DNA of 64,000 nucleotides from Bryobacterales bacterium KBS 96 (GTDB taxonomy: Bacteria > Acidobacteriota > Terriglobia > Bryobacterales > Bryobacteraceae), in NCBI GenBank assembly GCA_000381625.1, contig KB906767.1:6347672-6411671 (forward strand), written 5' to 3'. This document shows, in pieces, positions 43,148 through 52,436 of this stretch. The position numbers and the translations under genes are program-made. Within the stretch, counting starts at the first letter, position 1; every line of letters begins with the position of its first letter. A model generated the notes under the pieces. That model saw nothing but the letters and a program-made list of their open reading frames with translations, did no database searches and was not told the DNA's origin.

Positions 43148-43624
43148 ATGGGGAATCTCTCGAAATACAGTATTGCCGCGCTATGTATTGCGTTTTTATC
43201 CGCCGTTTTCGTCGTAAAGGCGGCCGATTCTTGGGACGATCGCGACTTTCACGGCAGTTGGAAGCTGAATCCTCAACAGAGCGGCTTTCACGCTCTTCAT
43301 GTGCGGCCGGCCGATACGCTCGAAATCGAAGAGAAGGGGCAGGAACTGCGCTGCCGGATCGACGGCGGGCGGGAAGAATTGTACCTGACGAATCGAAGAG
43401 AGACCACGAACAAGATTGGAACGGCGACCGGGAAAAGCATTTTGAAATGGGAAGGCGCCGCGCTTTTGTTCGATACGTTGGTCGATGGCGGCACGGAGCA
43501 GGACCGCTATACGCTGATGGATCGATGGAAGCTCACCAAAGAGGGCCGGCGTTTGTTAATTCACCGGCAAATCGTGCGCCGGCGCGGGGAAGTGGAAGCG
43601 GATCTGGTATACGACAGGCAATAG
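43148..43624 (+). CDS. Small exported protein of unknown function
   Basis: 158 residues with a signal peptide at 1-25 (YSIAALCIAFLSAVFVVKAA). The mature part begins DFHGSWKLNPQQSGF, the start of many small beta-barrel acidobacterial proteins of the lipocalin-like type, and continues with alternating strands. No Cys or catalytic motif. It is followed by another short exported protein on the same strand after 29 bp. The function is unknown. Confidence 0.72.
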   Translation: MGNLSKYSIAALCIAFLSAVFVVKAADSWDDRDFHGSWKLNPQQSGFHALHVRPADTLEIEEKGQELRCRIDGGREELYLTNRRETTNKIGTATGKSILKWEGAALLFDTLVDGGTEQDRYTLMDRWKLTKEGRRLLIHRQIVRRRGEVEADLVYDRQ

Positions 43625-43653
43625 GCACTCGCGCAAACCGCTACAATGTGGGC

Positions 43654-44013
43654 GTGAAGATTTTCGCTCTGTTCCTCTGCCTCGCTGGCTTGCTTGTCGC
43701 GGCCGCCGATCAACCCGGCGACTTCACCATCCGTTTCGAGCCTACCGCTAAACTCCAGGCCAACGTCGAAGTGCCGTTCGACGTGCATGTCACCGATAGC
43801 CGCAAGCGGCCCCTGCCGCAGGCGCAAGTGGAACTGTCGATATCGCCCGTCGATAAGCCCACCGTCGAGACTGTGAAGGCTTGGTTCGTGCAGCCTGGGT
43901 TGTTTATCGCCAAGCCCAAGTTCTCGTCCGATGGCCAGTGGTCCGTTACCGTGAAGGTGAAACTGGGCAACCTCGTTACCAGCAGAACCATCGAGTTCAC
44001 GGTGGTTCAATAG
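43654..44013 (+). CDS. Small exported FixH/YtkA-like beta-sandwich protein
   Basis: 119 residues from GTG 43654, with GTG 43648 as alternative; ATG 43646 is out of frame. Residues 1-18 are a signal peptide (IFALFLCLAGLLVAAA). The rest is one Ig-like domain with VPFDVHVTDSRKRPLP and QWSVTVKVKLG, as in YtkA/FixH-type proteins. A role in metal or stress response in the periplasm is possible, but nothing nearby supports a specific partner. Confidence 0.68.
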   Translation: MKIFALFLCLAGLLVAAADQPGDFTIRFEPTAKLQANVEVPFDVHVTDSRKRPLPQAQVELSISPVDKPTVETVKAWFVQPGLFIAKPKFSSDGQWSVTVKVKLGNLVTSRTIEFTVVQ

Positions 44014-44325
44014 CTGGGCGGTGTCCGGCAGCACGAGCGAGTGGCTTAGCACGCAGTTTGGTACACACAGTGGCGTCTCGAAGAGCCCTCAAAGCCGTTT
44101 GCTGGCGCGCACGGCTTCGGTCAGAGCCACGACAGCAAGGGAGTGGTCACGGCCCCGTGGGCCGCGGAATTGGATGAAGATGCCGGTTGCCTGCACCGAA
44201 CCGCGACTGTCAAGGAGCGGACGCTTTTACCGGCGTCTTCAACGGAGTGATTTTCGATCTACGTACGCCAGGAACATTTACGATTCAGGCTCAGAGAGCC
44301 ACCGGTTACCGTCAGTGTTAGCGTA
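44014..44325. other. Stretch before the TIG-domain protein: repeat and possible 5' gene debris
   Basis: No intact gene. A dispersed repeat (44184-44240) lies here. Downstream of it one frame reads GVIFDLRTPGTFTIQAQRAT up to about 44302, and then a shift to the frame of the TIG gene gives PVTVSVSVLD. This suggests that the 5' part of the TIG gene has been lost or frame-shifted. Confidence 0.45.
44184..44240 (+). repeat. Dispersed repeat, copy B
   Basis: CTGCACCGAACCGCGACTGT followed by CAAGGAGCGGACGCTT matches the copies near 29480 and 62585. It directly precedes the unclear 5' end of the TIG-domain gene. Confidence 0.6.
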
Positions 44326-46170
44326 TTGGATTTGATAATGATCTCCGCCGCCGTAGACAATGGAACCACGTATTGGAACAATCCGGATTACTTTTTGAGC
44401 GTGGGTGACGGCGCTTCGTATCCGAGCGGTAGTTCGTTTGCGCCGGGTGGCGGCCCTGCTTATTACGAGACCCAGTATATCTATCTGGGTTCCACGGCGC
44501 TTCAATTATCCAGCGCCGGGCCGACCATTACGAGCATCAGCCCTTCCGGCGGCACGGTTGGAACCTCGGGCACGATTCACATTTACGGCGATAACCTCGT
44601 CGATCCGTTTACCGGCCAAGCGACCGCGGCCATCCCCCGCTCCGGCGTCACCCTAAGCGTCGCGTCGGCGACGGAGTCCGTGGTCGATCTGAACGATTCG
44701 ATTGCGACGAACGCTACAACGGGGAATCAGAACATGACGCTGACGACCCGCTTCGGCACAAGCAACACGGCGCCGTTCAGCATCGGAGACCCGACGCCGG
44801 TCATTACTTCGATTAGTCCGAATTCGTGGAACGCCGGCACGAGCATACAGGTCACCGTTACAGGCCATGGTTTTGGGACGAACCCATCGCTTACGATCAC
44901 CGGGCCAGGAGTCTCCGGGTATTCAACGGGGGCGGCGAGCGACACGCAGATTGTCGCAAACGTCACGATTGCGGCGAACTCGCCCGGCGGCGCGGCCACG
45001 ATCGAGGTGCAGTCGCACGGTTACACGGGTAGCGGCTTTTTTCCTGTCAACCCCGGCCAACCGCCGCAGGGCTCCAATACCGCGAGCGTGAATCCTATTC
45101 CGGCTCCGGTACCGCAAATCATGTTCCAAGGGGCCAACGTCTCGGGTCAAACTGTCAACGTGATAGCGGGGCAGCAAATTGCGCTGACGATTGGGCCGCC
45201 GCCGCCTGGATTGCACGTGAGCAGCCGCACCTGGTCGGGCGTGAATGCGGGCGATGCGATAGCGGGGTGGACACCGGGCCAGCAGCCGCAAATCCCATCT
45301 CCCAGTGGCGAGAGCTTCGCGTTCTATTGGGTCAACGCTGGGACAGCGGGTCAAGCAACATACAGCGTTACGTACACGTGGACGCTGGATAACGCGCAGC
45401 CCGCTAACTCGGCAACAGCAACATTTAATGTCCGGGGACCGGCAAATGCGAACATATCGCCGACGGTTGGTAGTGTCGAGTTGCAGCCGATCAACGGCAA
45501 TTCTATTGATCCGGCAGGTGCGCCTACGATGCTTCTAACCGGAGTACAAGCGTCTTCCGGACAAGCTGGCATTAAATTCTCCGCTTCCGCTACGCTTCCC
45601 AGCGGCAACACAGGAAGTTATTCTTGGGTCCAGCTAATAGGAAGTGACTTGGTACACCTTCTCTGGCCCAATGGGCAGCCGGGCTATCCTTCGGGGCCGC
45701 TCAGTTGCACGACATTTTCCGATCCAGCGTATTTTCAAAGTCCAGATGCAAGTGAGCCAGCACTCGATAATACATATCCGTACGGCTTAGGTTACAACAA
45801 CGTATACACAGTCACTGCGCCCAACGATACCGCCACTGACGGACTACGATTAGCTCCACCGATAGGCTATACATTCGGCGAAATGGCACGCTCATTCACC
45901 GCAATAATGTACCTACTCTGGACGCCCACTCCAGACCGCGCCTGCACTGGAGGAACCACTTGCACCATACCCATACCACTCGGGAGCCTGAACTGGATGT
46001 GGACGGGGGATGCGATCAATACGTTATCGACAACCCAGGGTATAAACAACACAACATACATCCTGACAGGTTGTCAGACCGCCGCCGCGCCCGCTAGCGG
46101 GTTTGCGGCTATTTCGGCCTATCCGGTTTGGAAACTGACCGTTGCTAACGATCGCCTTAACTGCCAGTAG
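44326..46170 (+). CDS. TIG/IPT-domain protein, 5' end uncertain
   Basis: 614 residues if read from TTG 44326; ATG 44338 is also possible. No signal peptide and no ribosome-binding site are visible, so the true N-terminus may be missing. Two TIG/IPT Ig-like domains occur at about residues 66-145 (PTITSISPSGGTVGTSG) and 160-245 (PVITSISPNSWNAGTSIQVT). The C-terminal 330 residues have Pro/Gly/Ser/Asn-rich beta segments and a few Cys. Such proteins are generally surface or secreted adhesin-like. The second TIG segment is repeated as DNA at 47253-47543. The last third uses more A/T than the first. Confidence 0.65.
   Translation: MDLIMISAAVDNGTTYWNNPDYFLSVGDGASYPSGSSFAPGGGPAYYETQYIYLGSTALQLSSAGPTITSISPSGGTVGTSGTIHIYGDNLVDPFTGQATAAIPRSGVTLSVASATESVVDLNDSIATNATTGNQNMTLTTRFGTSNTAPFSIGDPTPVITSISPNSWNAGTSIQVTVTGHGFGTNPSLTITGPGVSGYSTGAASDTQIVANVTIAANSPGGAATIEVQSHGYTGSGFFPVNPGQPPQGSNTASVNPIPAPVPQIMFQGANVSGQTVNVIAGQQIALTIGPPPPGLHVSSRTWSGVNAGDAIAGWTPGQQPQIPSPSGESFAFYWVNAGTAGQATYSVTYTWTLDNAQPANSATATFNVRGPANANISPTVGSVELQPINGNSIDPAGAPTMLLTGVQASSGQAGIKFSASATLPSGNTGSYSWVQLIGSDLVHLLWPNGQPGYPSGPLSCTTFSDPAYFQSPDASEPALDNTYPYGLGYNNVYTVTAPNDTATDGLRLAPPIGYTFGEMARSFTAIMYLLWTPTPDRACTGGTTCTIPIPLGSLNWMWTGDAINTLSTTQGINNTTYILTGCQTAAAPASGFAAISAYPVWKLTVANDRLNCQ
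44745..45038 (+). repeat. Segmental direct repeat, copy 1 (within the TIG gene)
   Basis: The stretch begins GACCCGCTTCGGCACAAGCA and ends at AGCGGCTT. The copy at 47253-47543 is about nine-tenths identical by eye over its length, apart from one three-base deletion. The two copies flank two small exported genes. Confidence 0.85.
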
Positions 46171-46188
46171 TATACGAGGAAAGCGAAT

Positions 46189-46656
46189 ATGAAATCCTTA
46201 AGCACATGGGTGTATTTGACAGTAATAGCAAGTATAGTCGCCGCAGCGCCTGCTCAACCAGCAACAAAAGATGTGTCCTATCGTCTGGAGATACAGCCGA
46301 GTACTGTGAAGCTGGGAGCGGCCATACTAGGCAAGCTAGTGGCAACGAATACATCGAATCACAATATAGACCTTTATGTGGATACAAGCGGTTACGCGCA
46401 TCCAAGTGGTTATACGGTTTACGTCCGGGATGCCCAAGGCAAGGCCCCTGGATTTAAGCCGTCGGCGCTGGTGGTTATTGGGTCGAGCGCCTCAAAGACT
46501 CTAACGCCGGGAGAAGCGACAGAGTTTAAGGTCGACGTAACTAATCTCTACCATATCGATAAGCCGGGCTCGTACAGCATTCAAGTACAGAAGCGAAATG
46601 GTAAAGGAAAAATACTTGTCGAATCAAACACGGTTACGATGACTGTGACGCCGTGA
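46189..46656 (+). CDS. Small exported protein, paralogue of the broken gene downstream
   Basis: 155 residues with a signal peptide at 1-23 (VYLTVIASIVAAAPAQPA). The mature domain is an Ig-like sandwich: YRLEIQPSTVKLGAAILGKL, then TPGEATEFKVDVTNLYHID, then GSYSIQVQKRNG. It ends TVTMTVTP. Its style and C-terminus (KPGSYSIQV, VESNTVTMTV) match the restored next gene (VPGKYSVRV, VKSNTLVINV). The DNA is AT-richer than neighbouring genes. The stop overlaps the GTG of the next gene. The function is unknown; binding or inhibition at the cell surface is conceivable. Confidence 0.7.
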   Translation: MKSLSTWVYLTVIASIVAAAPAQPATKDVSYRLEIQPSTVKLGAAILGKLVATNTSNHNIDLYVDTSGYAHPSGYTVYVRDAQGKAPGFKPSALVVIGSSASKTLTPGEATEFKVDVTNLYHIDKPGSYSIQVQKRNGKGKILVESNTVTMTVTP

Positions 46657-47202
46657 GAAGTGACGTTCTTAAAAACTACCATCTCCAAGCACAACTGTCC
46701 CCGATATTATCGTTAGTTATTGTGCTTGTGTTAACAAGCGTCAGCTTTTGCCAAAATACAAATCCATCGTTTTCGATTGCGATTAGCACGCCGGGCAACA
46801 CTATCACTTCCGGTACTAAAATACGGATTGACGTAGTTATGAAAAATACTTCGACTCATGCCATCTCGGTATCGAAGGTCATCCGGAACGATGAGGCAGA
46901 GCTTGATCGCCACATAGTAGTGCGCAACATACGTGGAAACGAACCTGGTGAAACGAAGTGGGGGCGCCGCCGGCTTCACGGAAAAGAGCCGATTTCGGCA
47001 GGGGACAACGCAAGCAGGATTGCCGGCCATTTGAATCCTGGCGATACTCTGCATGAATATGCAATTCTTAATAATATAAATTCTTAATAATATATATGAT
47101 ATGACGGTGCCCGGCAAATACAGCGTCAGAGTGGATCGGCGGGATGTTGAGACTGACAAAATCGTAAAATCAAATACGCTCGTTATTAACGTGACGAGGT
47201 AA
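46653..47202 (+). pseudogene. Exported Ig-like protein broken by a 16-bp tandem duplication
   Basis: GTG 46653 overlaps the previous stop. Residues 1-30 are a signal peptide (SLVIVLVLTSVSF). The open frame ends at TAA 47085-47087 after 144 residues. The unit AATTCTTAATAATATA is present twice in tandem at 47063-47078 and 47079-47094. Removing one unit restores the frame: ILNNIYDMTVPGKYSVRV and on to TAA 47200-47202, giving a C-terminus that matches the upstream paralogue. So the ancestral product had about 178 residues. A truncated product may still be made. Loss or gain of one unit could switch the gene reversibly. Confidence 0.8.
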
Positions 47203-47252
47203 ATGCGACGTGTCGACGAATGCGGAAATGGAATCCGGACGATTTGAATATT

Positions 47253-47610
47253 GACCCGCTTCGGCACAAGCAACGCGGCGCCGTTCAGCATCGGAGATCC
47301 GACACCGGTCATTACCTCGATCAGTCCGAATTCGTGGAACGCCGGCACGAGCATACAGGTCACCATTACAGGACATGGCTTCGGAACAAACCCGTCGCTG
47401 ACGATCACCGGGCCGGCCGTTGCCGGGTATTCAACGGCGGCGAGCGACACGCAGATCGTCGCAACCGTCACGATCGCCGCGAACTCGCCCGGCGGCGCGG
47501 CGACGGTTGAGGTGCAGTCGCACGGTTACACAGTCAGCGGCTTGTGGATTACGTCGGCATGCCGTCCGAAATTCACTGTAGCGGTTGCGGCGCTCGCGAT
47601 CGTGGCGTAG
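47253..47610 (+). pseudogene. Truncated copy of the TIG domain
   Basis: The frame from TTG 47251 encodes TRFGTSNAAPFSIGDPTPVI and the rest of one TIG domain, then leaves homology after HGYTVSGL and stops. It is the protein form of the second copy of the segmental repeat. There is no start signal, signal peptide or ribosome-binding site, so it is most likely a gene fragment left by duplication. Confidence 0.7.
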
Positions 47611-47645
47611 CCCAAAGAGCCTCGGCTGCGCCCACATCAACGATC

Positions 47646-47679
47646 CAAAAAAAGGGCGAGGCATTGAAGCCTCGCCCTC
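47646..47679 (-). terminator. Intrinsic terminator of clpC
   Basis: On the minus strand AGGGCGAGGC pairs with GCCTCGCCCT around a six-base loop (47653-47678) and is followed at once by seven T (47647-47653 read as A on the plus strand). It lies 22 bp past the clpC stop. This is the clearest rho-independent terminator in the window. Confidence 0.88.
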
Positions 47680-47700
47680 TGTCCAGTTTTTGCTCGCGGT

Positions 47701-50187
47701 TTAGAACACGTACAAAGGCGTTCCGGCCGAGGGAAGTATCTCCTCGTCGACGCCCGCCGCCACCGGTTGCCCTTCGAGGTCGCCGATCTGACGGCAATAT
47801 AAGCCGTTTTCGCCGAGATAAATCTCGAATTCGGCCGGGTGGGGCAGAGTCCCCTGAATGAGCGCTTCAGAGAGCGGATCTTCGACGTATTTCTGCAAGG
47901 CGCGCCGTAGCGGCCGTGCGCCGTAGCTCCGGTCCACGCAGGTCTTGTCGAGGATATATTTCGCCGCGTCGGAATCGAGCTTGATCTTGATCTGCTTGGC
48001 CATCAGGTTGGTATTCACCTGCTCAACCAGCAGTTCAACGATTTTCAGCAGGTCTTCATCCAGCAACGAAGTGAAGAGAATGGTTTCGTCCAGCCGGTTC
48101 AGGAACTCCGGATTGAACGCCCGTTTCACTTCGCTCATTACCTGATCTTCGATCTTTTGCGGGATGCCGCTGCCGGTAGTGGGCGCGGAGAACCCGATCT
48201 GGCCGCGCTTATCGAGGAAGCGCGCTCCGAGATTCGAAGTCATGATGATGATCGTGTTCTTGAAATCGACCGTGTTACCGAGTCCATCGGTCAACTGGCC
48301 GTCTTCAAACACTTGCAGCAGGATGTTGTAGATGTCCGGATGGGCTTTTTCGATTTCATCCAGCAGGATGATCGAGTAGGGCGCGCGCTTCACGCGTTCG
48401 GTCAATTGGCCGCCCTCCTCGTAGCCGACATAACCCGGAGGCGATCCGATCAGCTTCGAGATGGAATGTTTCTCCATGAACTCCGACATGTCGAACCGGA
48501 TCAGCGACTTTTCGCTGCCGAACAGGAACTCCGCCAAGGCGCGCGCTACTTCGGTCTTGCCGACGCCGGTCGGGCCGAGGAACAGGAACGAACCAGCCGG
48601 CCGTTTCGGCGATTTCAGGCCGGCGCGCGAACGCCGGATGGCCCGGGCCAGCGCGGAGATGGCTTTCTCCTGGCTGATCACTCGCTTGTGGAGTTCTTCC
48701 TCGATGCGCAGCAGTTTCGAGACTTCCTCCTCTTTGATAGCGGTCATGGGCACGCCGGTCCAACGGGCGACCACGTCCTCAATATCGTCCTTCGTCACGA
48801 GACCGGTGGATGTATCGTCGAGATTATATTTATCGCGAAGCTGGCGCAGGTTCTCGCGTTCCTTGCGCTCTTCATCCGAATAGAAGCGGGCTTTCTCGAA
48901 TTCGTGATTCGCAATGGCATTTTCCATCCGGTGCACGATGAATTTGATCCGCTTCTGAATATCGGCTACTTCTGTCGGCAGCGTGGTCTGGCGCAGTTTC
49001 ACACGGGCGCCGGCTTCGTCGATCAGGTCAATTGCTTTATCCGGCAGGAACCGGTCCGGAATAAACCGGGTCGATGCGTAAACGGCGGATTCGATCGCCT
49101 CATCCGTGTACGCTACCGCGTGGAATTTCTCGTAACGCTCCTTGATTCCGAAAAGAATCTTGATCGCGTCGCTTTCGTTCGGAGGCGGGACCTTTACCGC
49201 CTGAAAGCGCCGTTCAAGCGATCTATCCTTCTCGATCGATTTTCTGTATTCAGCGGGCGTGGTCGCGCCGATGCACTGGATCTCGCCGCGCGAGAGCGCC
49301 GGCTTCAGGATGTTGGCGGCATCGAGCGAGCCTTCGGCCGAACCTGCCCCAACCAGCGTGTGCAGCTCGTCAATGAAGATGATGGCGTTCTGGTTCTCCA
49401 TCAGCTCCTTCATAATCGTTTTCAGGCGTTCTTCAAACTGGCCGCGGTACTTCGTGCCCGCGACGATCAGCGATAAATCGAGCGCCAGGATGCGCTTCTC
49501 CGACAAGAATGAAGGCACATCGCCGTCCGCAATCCGCTGCGCCAGGCCTTCCACAATTGCCGTTTTGCCTACGCCGGGCTCTCCGATCAGCACTGGATTG
49601 TTCTTGGTGCGGCGGCAGAGAATCTGTACCACTCGATCCACTTCGCCATCGCGCCCGATAAGCGGGTCGAGCATTCCGTCAATGGCGGCCTGCGTCAAGT
49701 CGCGGCTGAACTCGGCCAGCAGCGAACTTTCCTTCGGCCGGCTCGATGCGGTTTTCTCCGATGCGGACCGCGCGATTTCCTCGCGAACAGCCGAAAGGCG
49801 CAGTCCTCGCTCGTGAAGGATCTCCGCCGCGAAGCTCTTCTCTTCGCGCAGCAATCCCAGCAGCAAATGCTCGGTTCCAATGTGCTTATGGCTAAGCCGT
49901 TCAGCCTCCTCCGCTCCATACGCCAGCACGCGCTTGCACTCGTGGCTAAGCGGAAGGTCAACCGACGTTGAGACCTTCTCGCGAACTGTCGTGTGTGCTT
50001 CAATCTGCTTGCGAATCGATTCAATTGCGGCATGAGACCGCAGGAACCGGTTCGCCAGCGCTTTGTCCTCTCGAAGCAGCCCCAACAGCAGGTGCTCCGT
50101 CTCTATATAAGGACTCCCGAACTGGCTCGCCTCGTATCTTGCGAAGAAGATAACGCGGCGCGCCTTCTCGGTATAACGTTCAAACAT
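47701..50187 (-). CDS. clpC: ATP-dependent Clp protease ATP-binding subunit ClpC
   Basis: 828 residues from ATG 50187, with GGTGG five bases upstream; GTG 50196 would add three residues. The protein starts [20 protein letters not shown], the usual ClpC opening. It has a duplicated Clp N domain ([11 protein letters not shown] occurs twice), a first AAA module with GEPGVGKTA and a coiled-coil middle region with a UVR-like segment. The second AAA module has [14 protein letters not shown]. It unfolds proteins for ClpP and may act with McsB-like adaptors. Its start overlaps lolD by eight bases. The last 40 residues ([15 protein letters not shown]) are less conserved. Confidence 0.96.
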   Translation of the reverse strand: MFERYTEKARRVIFFARYEASQFGSPYIETEHLLLGLLREDKALANRFLRSHAAIESIRKQIEAHTTVREKVSTSVDLPLSHECKRVLAYGAEEAERLSHKHIGTEHLLLGLLREEKSFAAEILHERGLRLSAVREEIARSASEKTASSRPKESSLLAEFSRDLTQAAIDGMLDPLIGRDGEVDRVVQILCRRTKNNPVLIGEPGVGKTAIVEGLAQRIADGDVPSFLSEKRILALDLSLIVAGTKYRGQFEERLKTIMKELMENQNAIIFIDELHTLVGAGSAEGSLDAANILKPALSRGEIQCIGATTPAEYRKSIEKDRSLERRFQAVKVPPPNESDAIKILFGIKERYEKFHAVAYTDEAIESAVYASTRFIPDRFLPDKAIDLIDEAGARVKLRQTTLPTEVADIQKRIKFIVHRMENAIANHEFEKARFYSDEERKERENLRQLRDKYNLDDTSTGLVTKDDIEDVVARWTGVPMTAIKEEEVSKLLRIEEELHKRVISQEKAISALARAIRRSRAGLKSPKRPAGSFLFLGPTGVGKTEVARALAEFLFGSEKSLIRFDMSEFMEKHSISKLIGSPPGYVGYEEGGQLTERVKRAPYSIILLDEIEKAHPDIYNILLQVFEDGQLTDGLGNTVDFKNTIIIMTSNLGARFLDKRGQIGFSAPTTGSGIPQKIEDQVMSEVKRAFNPEFLNRLDETILFTSLLDEDLLKIVELLVEQVNTNLMAKQIKIKLDSDAAKYILDKTCVDRSYGARPLRRALQKYVEDPLSEALIQGTLPHPAEFEIYLGENGLYCRQIGDLEGQPVAAGVDEEILPSAGTPLYVF

Positions 50188-50932
50188 AATCGCCACCGTC
50201 GAGACGGGTTGCGTCTCGTGCTACTCCGGCCGGCTGCAGTCCCGGAAACTCCGGAAAAGAAAGACGGCCCTTCTTTAACTCTAAAACCCGGTCGCAGCGT
50301 TCCGCGAACGAGAGGTTGTGAGTCACGAAGATCGATGTCAAATCGTGCGTTCGATGCAGGTCGGTCAACAGGGTCAGGACCATCTCGCCTGTCTGGTAAT
50401 CCAGGTTCCCGGTTGGCTCGTCCGCTAGCAGCACCCGCGGTCCCCCGGCCAACGCTCTCGCCAGGGCGATCCGCTGTTGCTCGCCTCCCGAAAGTTCACC
50501 CGCCCGATGCGCCTCACGGGCGCTCAAGCCGACCTCGTCCAACTTCGTACGCGCCACGCGCGCTGCTTGTTCCGGCCGGACACCGCGGATCAGGAGCGGC
50601 ATCGTTACGTTCTCCAGTGCCGTAAACTCAGGTAGCAGGGATGGGTTCTGCCACACGAAGCCGAGGGTCTTGTTACGGAAATCGGCCAATTCGCGCTCAG
50701 AAAGCCCTGATACGTCTTGTTGGCCGAAGTATATCTTACCTTTGGAAGGCCTGTCCAGACAGCCAAGCAGGTGCAGCAGCGTCGATTTACCGGCTCCGGA
50801 TGCGCCGATGATCGCGACGCGTTCTCCCTGGCGTATATCGAGCGATAGATTCTCGAACACTACCAGATCACTCCCACCCGAGCGATAGATTTTTGCGAGC
50901 GATTCCGCTCGGATTGCGCTGCCCGTGCTCAA
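50180..50932 (-). CDS. lolD: LolD-type ABC transporter ATPase
   Basis: 250 residues from a TTG at 50932. Walker A is GASGAGKST near residue 43, the Q-loop is VWQNPSLLPEF, the signature is LSGGEQQR and Walker B is RVLLADEPTGNLD. This order and spacing match the LolD/MacB/FtsE group. LolD with LolC/E moves lipoproteins to the outer membrane. The permease is not encoded next to it. The last residues (GGDYV) overlap the clpC start, so translation of clpC may depend on lolD. The upstream region is AT-rich with a short T-run. Confidence 0.9.
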   Translation of the reverse strand: MSTGSAIRAESLAKIYRSGGSDLVVFENLSLDIRQGERVAIIGASGAGKSTLLHLLGCLDRPSKGKIYFGQQDVSGLSERELADFRNKTLGFVWQNPSLLPEFTALENVTMPLLIRGVRPEQAARVARTKLDEVGLSAREAHRAGELSGGEQQRIALARALAGGPRVLLADEPTGNLDYQTGEMVLTLLTDLHRTHDLTSIFVTHNLSFAERCDRVLELKKGRLSFPEFPGLQPAGVARDATRLDGGDYV

Positions 50933-51175
50933 AAAAAGGTCCGCCTACCTATAGAGTAGAACGACCTTTCGCAAATACCTACTAATACTCCGTACTACAA
51001 CGGATGACGCGGGCCCTGGCGAGGTTTCAAATACCTGCCCGCCGGCTTTGGTTTCGTAATCTTTGTAAAACTTTTGTGGCTTTTGATCTCTTGGCCATCC
51101 GGGAGTTGCCGTCGGCGGCTTCTCCTCATACAATCTTCAGAATGCCTGTCGACAATAGCCGGAAGGGGGAAATTC

Positions 51176-52390
51176 GTGAAGATCGGCCTACTCCCGCTTT
51201 TGCTTCTGTTCAGCTTTAATCTTGTCGATCTGGCAAGTTTGGGCGCCGATGTGCCGCCCGGCCCGCGCTACGTCGGGTCCACGGTTTGCAAGGCCTGCCA
51301 CGCGCAAATCTACGAACGTTGGAAAAAGACCAGAATGGCCAATGTCGTGCGCGACCCGCGCGAACATCCGGATGCGATTTTGCCTGACTTGGCGAAACCC
51401 GACCCGCTGGTCCATTTCACGAAAGACGATATTGCGCTGGTCTACGGCAGCAAATGGAAGCAGCGCTATTTCAAAAAGGTGGGCAGCGACTACTACGTGC
51501 TTCCCGCGCAATGGGATGTCACGCATCAGATCTGGCGTCCGTACTTCGTGAAGAACGGCTCCGACTGGTGGGCGCCGTTGTATCCTCCGGACAACATGAA
51601 ACGGCCGACCGGGCCGCTTTGCGACGGCTGCCATTCGGTGAACTACAACATCAAAACAAAATCTGTGACTGAATGGAACGTTGGCTGTGAACGCTGCCAC
51701 GGACCTGGAGGTGAGCATGCGAGCCGTCCCTCTCGCACGAACATTGTCAATCCCGCTCGCCTCGATGTTGTTCGAGCGAATGACGTGTGCATCCAATGCC
51801 ACTCACAAGGCCAGCCTTTGAAAAACCCGATCGAAGGTCAATATTACGACTGGCCGGTCGGCTTCAATGTCGGCCAGAAGCTACAGAATTTTTGGAGGCT
51901 GGAAGAACACAAGCTCGGTGAAACCACGTTTACGCATTTCCCGGACGGGACCGCTCATAAGAACCGGATGCAAGGGAACGATTTTGTGCAAAGTCTGATG
52001 TACAACCGCGGCGTCAAGTGCTCGAGCTGTCATGATGTCCACGGCACGGAGAACAACGCGCTGTTACTCAAGCCGGCAACAGTGATCTGCCTCGAATGCC
52101 ACGGTCCTGGATCGCCAAACGGCCCGCATACCGCCACGATTGAGCAACACACGCATCACAAGGCAGGGAGCCCGGGAAACGATTGCGTTTCGTGCCACAT
52201 GCCCAAAATCGAGCAGACCATCGCCGATATTAATGTCCGGAGCCACACGTTCCGATTCATCACGCCTGCGATGACCGATGCGTACAAAATTCCGAATCCA
52301 TGCACGACTTGTCACAGGGATAAGTCGGCCGCCTGGGCGACGGTACAACTGAAAAGCTGGCCGAACGTTTCGCCGTGGCGCGTTGAGTAG
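51176..52390 (+). CDS. Exported octaheme c-type cytochrome
   Basis: 404 residues from GTG 51176, which follows GGAAGGGGGA; an in-frame extension to 51074 is not supported. Residues 1-25 are a signal peptide (GLLPLLLLFSFNLVDLA). Eight CxxCH heme motifs are present: CKACH, CDGCH, CERCH, CIQCH, CSSCH, CLECH, CVSCH and CTTCH. Their arrangement resembles the cytochrome c554/NrfA-like multiheme group. The protein should carry electrons in the periplasm; a reductase activity for a small N or S compound is possible but not shown. It stands alone, divergent from lolD. Confidence 0.9.
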   Translation: MKIGLLPLLLLFSFNLVDLASLGADVPPGPRYVGSTVCKACHAQIYERWKKTRMANVVRDPREHPDAILPDLAKPDPLVHFTKDDIALVYGSKWKQRYFKKVGSDYYVLPAQWDVTHQIWRPYFVKNGSDWWAPLYPPDNMKRPTGPLCDGCHSVNYNIKTKSVTEWNVGCERCHGPGGEHASRPSRTNIVNPARLDVVRANDVCIQCHSQGQPLKNPIEGQYYDWPVGFNVGQKLQNFWRLEEHKLGETTFTHFPDGTAHKNRMQGNDFVQSLMYNRGVKCSSCHDVHGTENNALLLKPATVICLECHGPGSPNGPHTATIEQHTHHKAGSPGNDCVSCHMPKIEQTIADINVRSHTFRFITPAMTDAYKIPNPCTTCHRDKSAAWATVQLKSWPNVSPWRVE

Positions 52391-52436
52391 CGCCGCTGTA
52401 GGGCCGAGGCATGCGCTCCGCCCTGTAATCTCCGCT

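Noticed and set aside
44021..44335. 104-residue frame before the TIG gene
   Set aside because: It runs through the dispersed repeat and has the composition of non-coding DNA.
48157..49476. 439-residue plus-strand frame inside clpC
   Set aside because: It is a long antisense shadow of the GC-rich clpC gene, without similarity to any protein.
50945..51133. 62-residue minus-strand reading frame between lolD and the octaheme cytochrome gene
   Set aside because: It needs a TTG start without a ribosome-binding site, has low-complexity sequence and overlaps the promoter region of the divergent gene.
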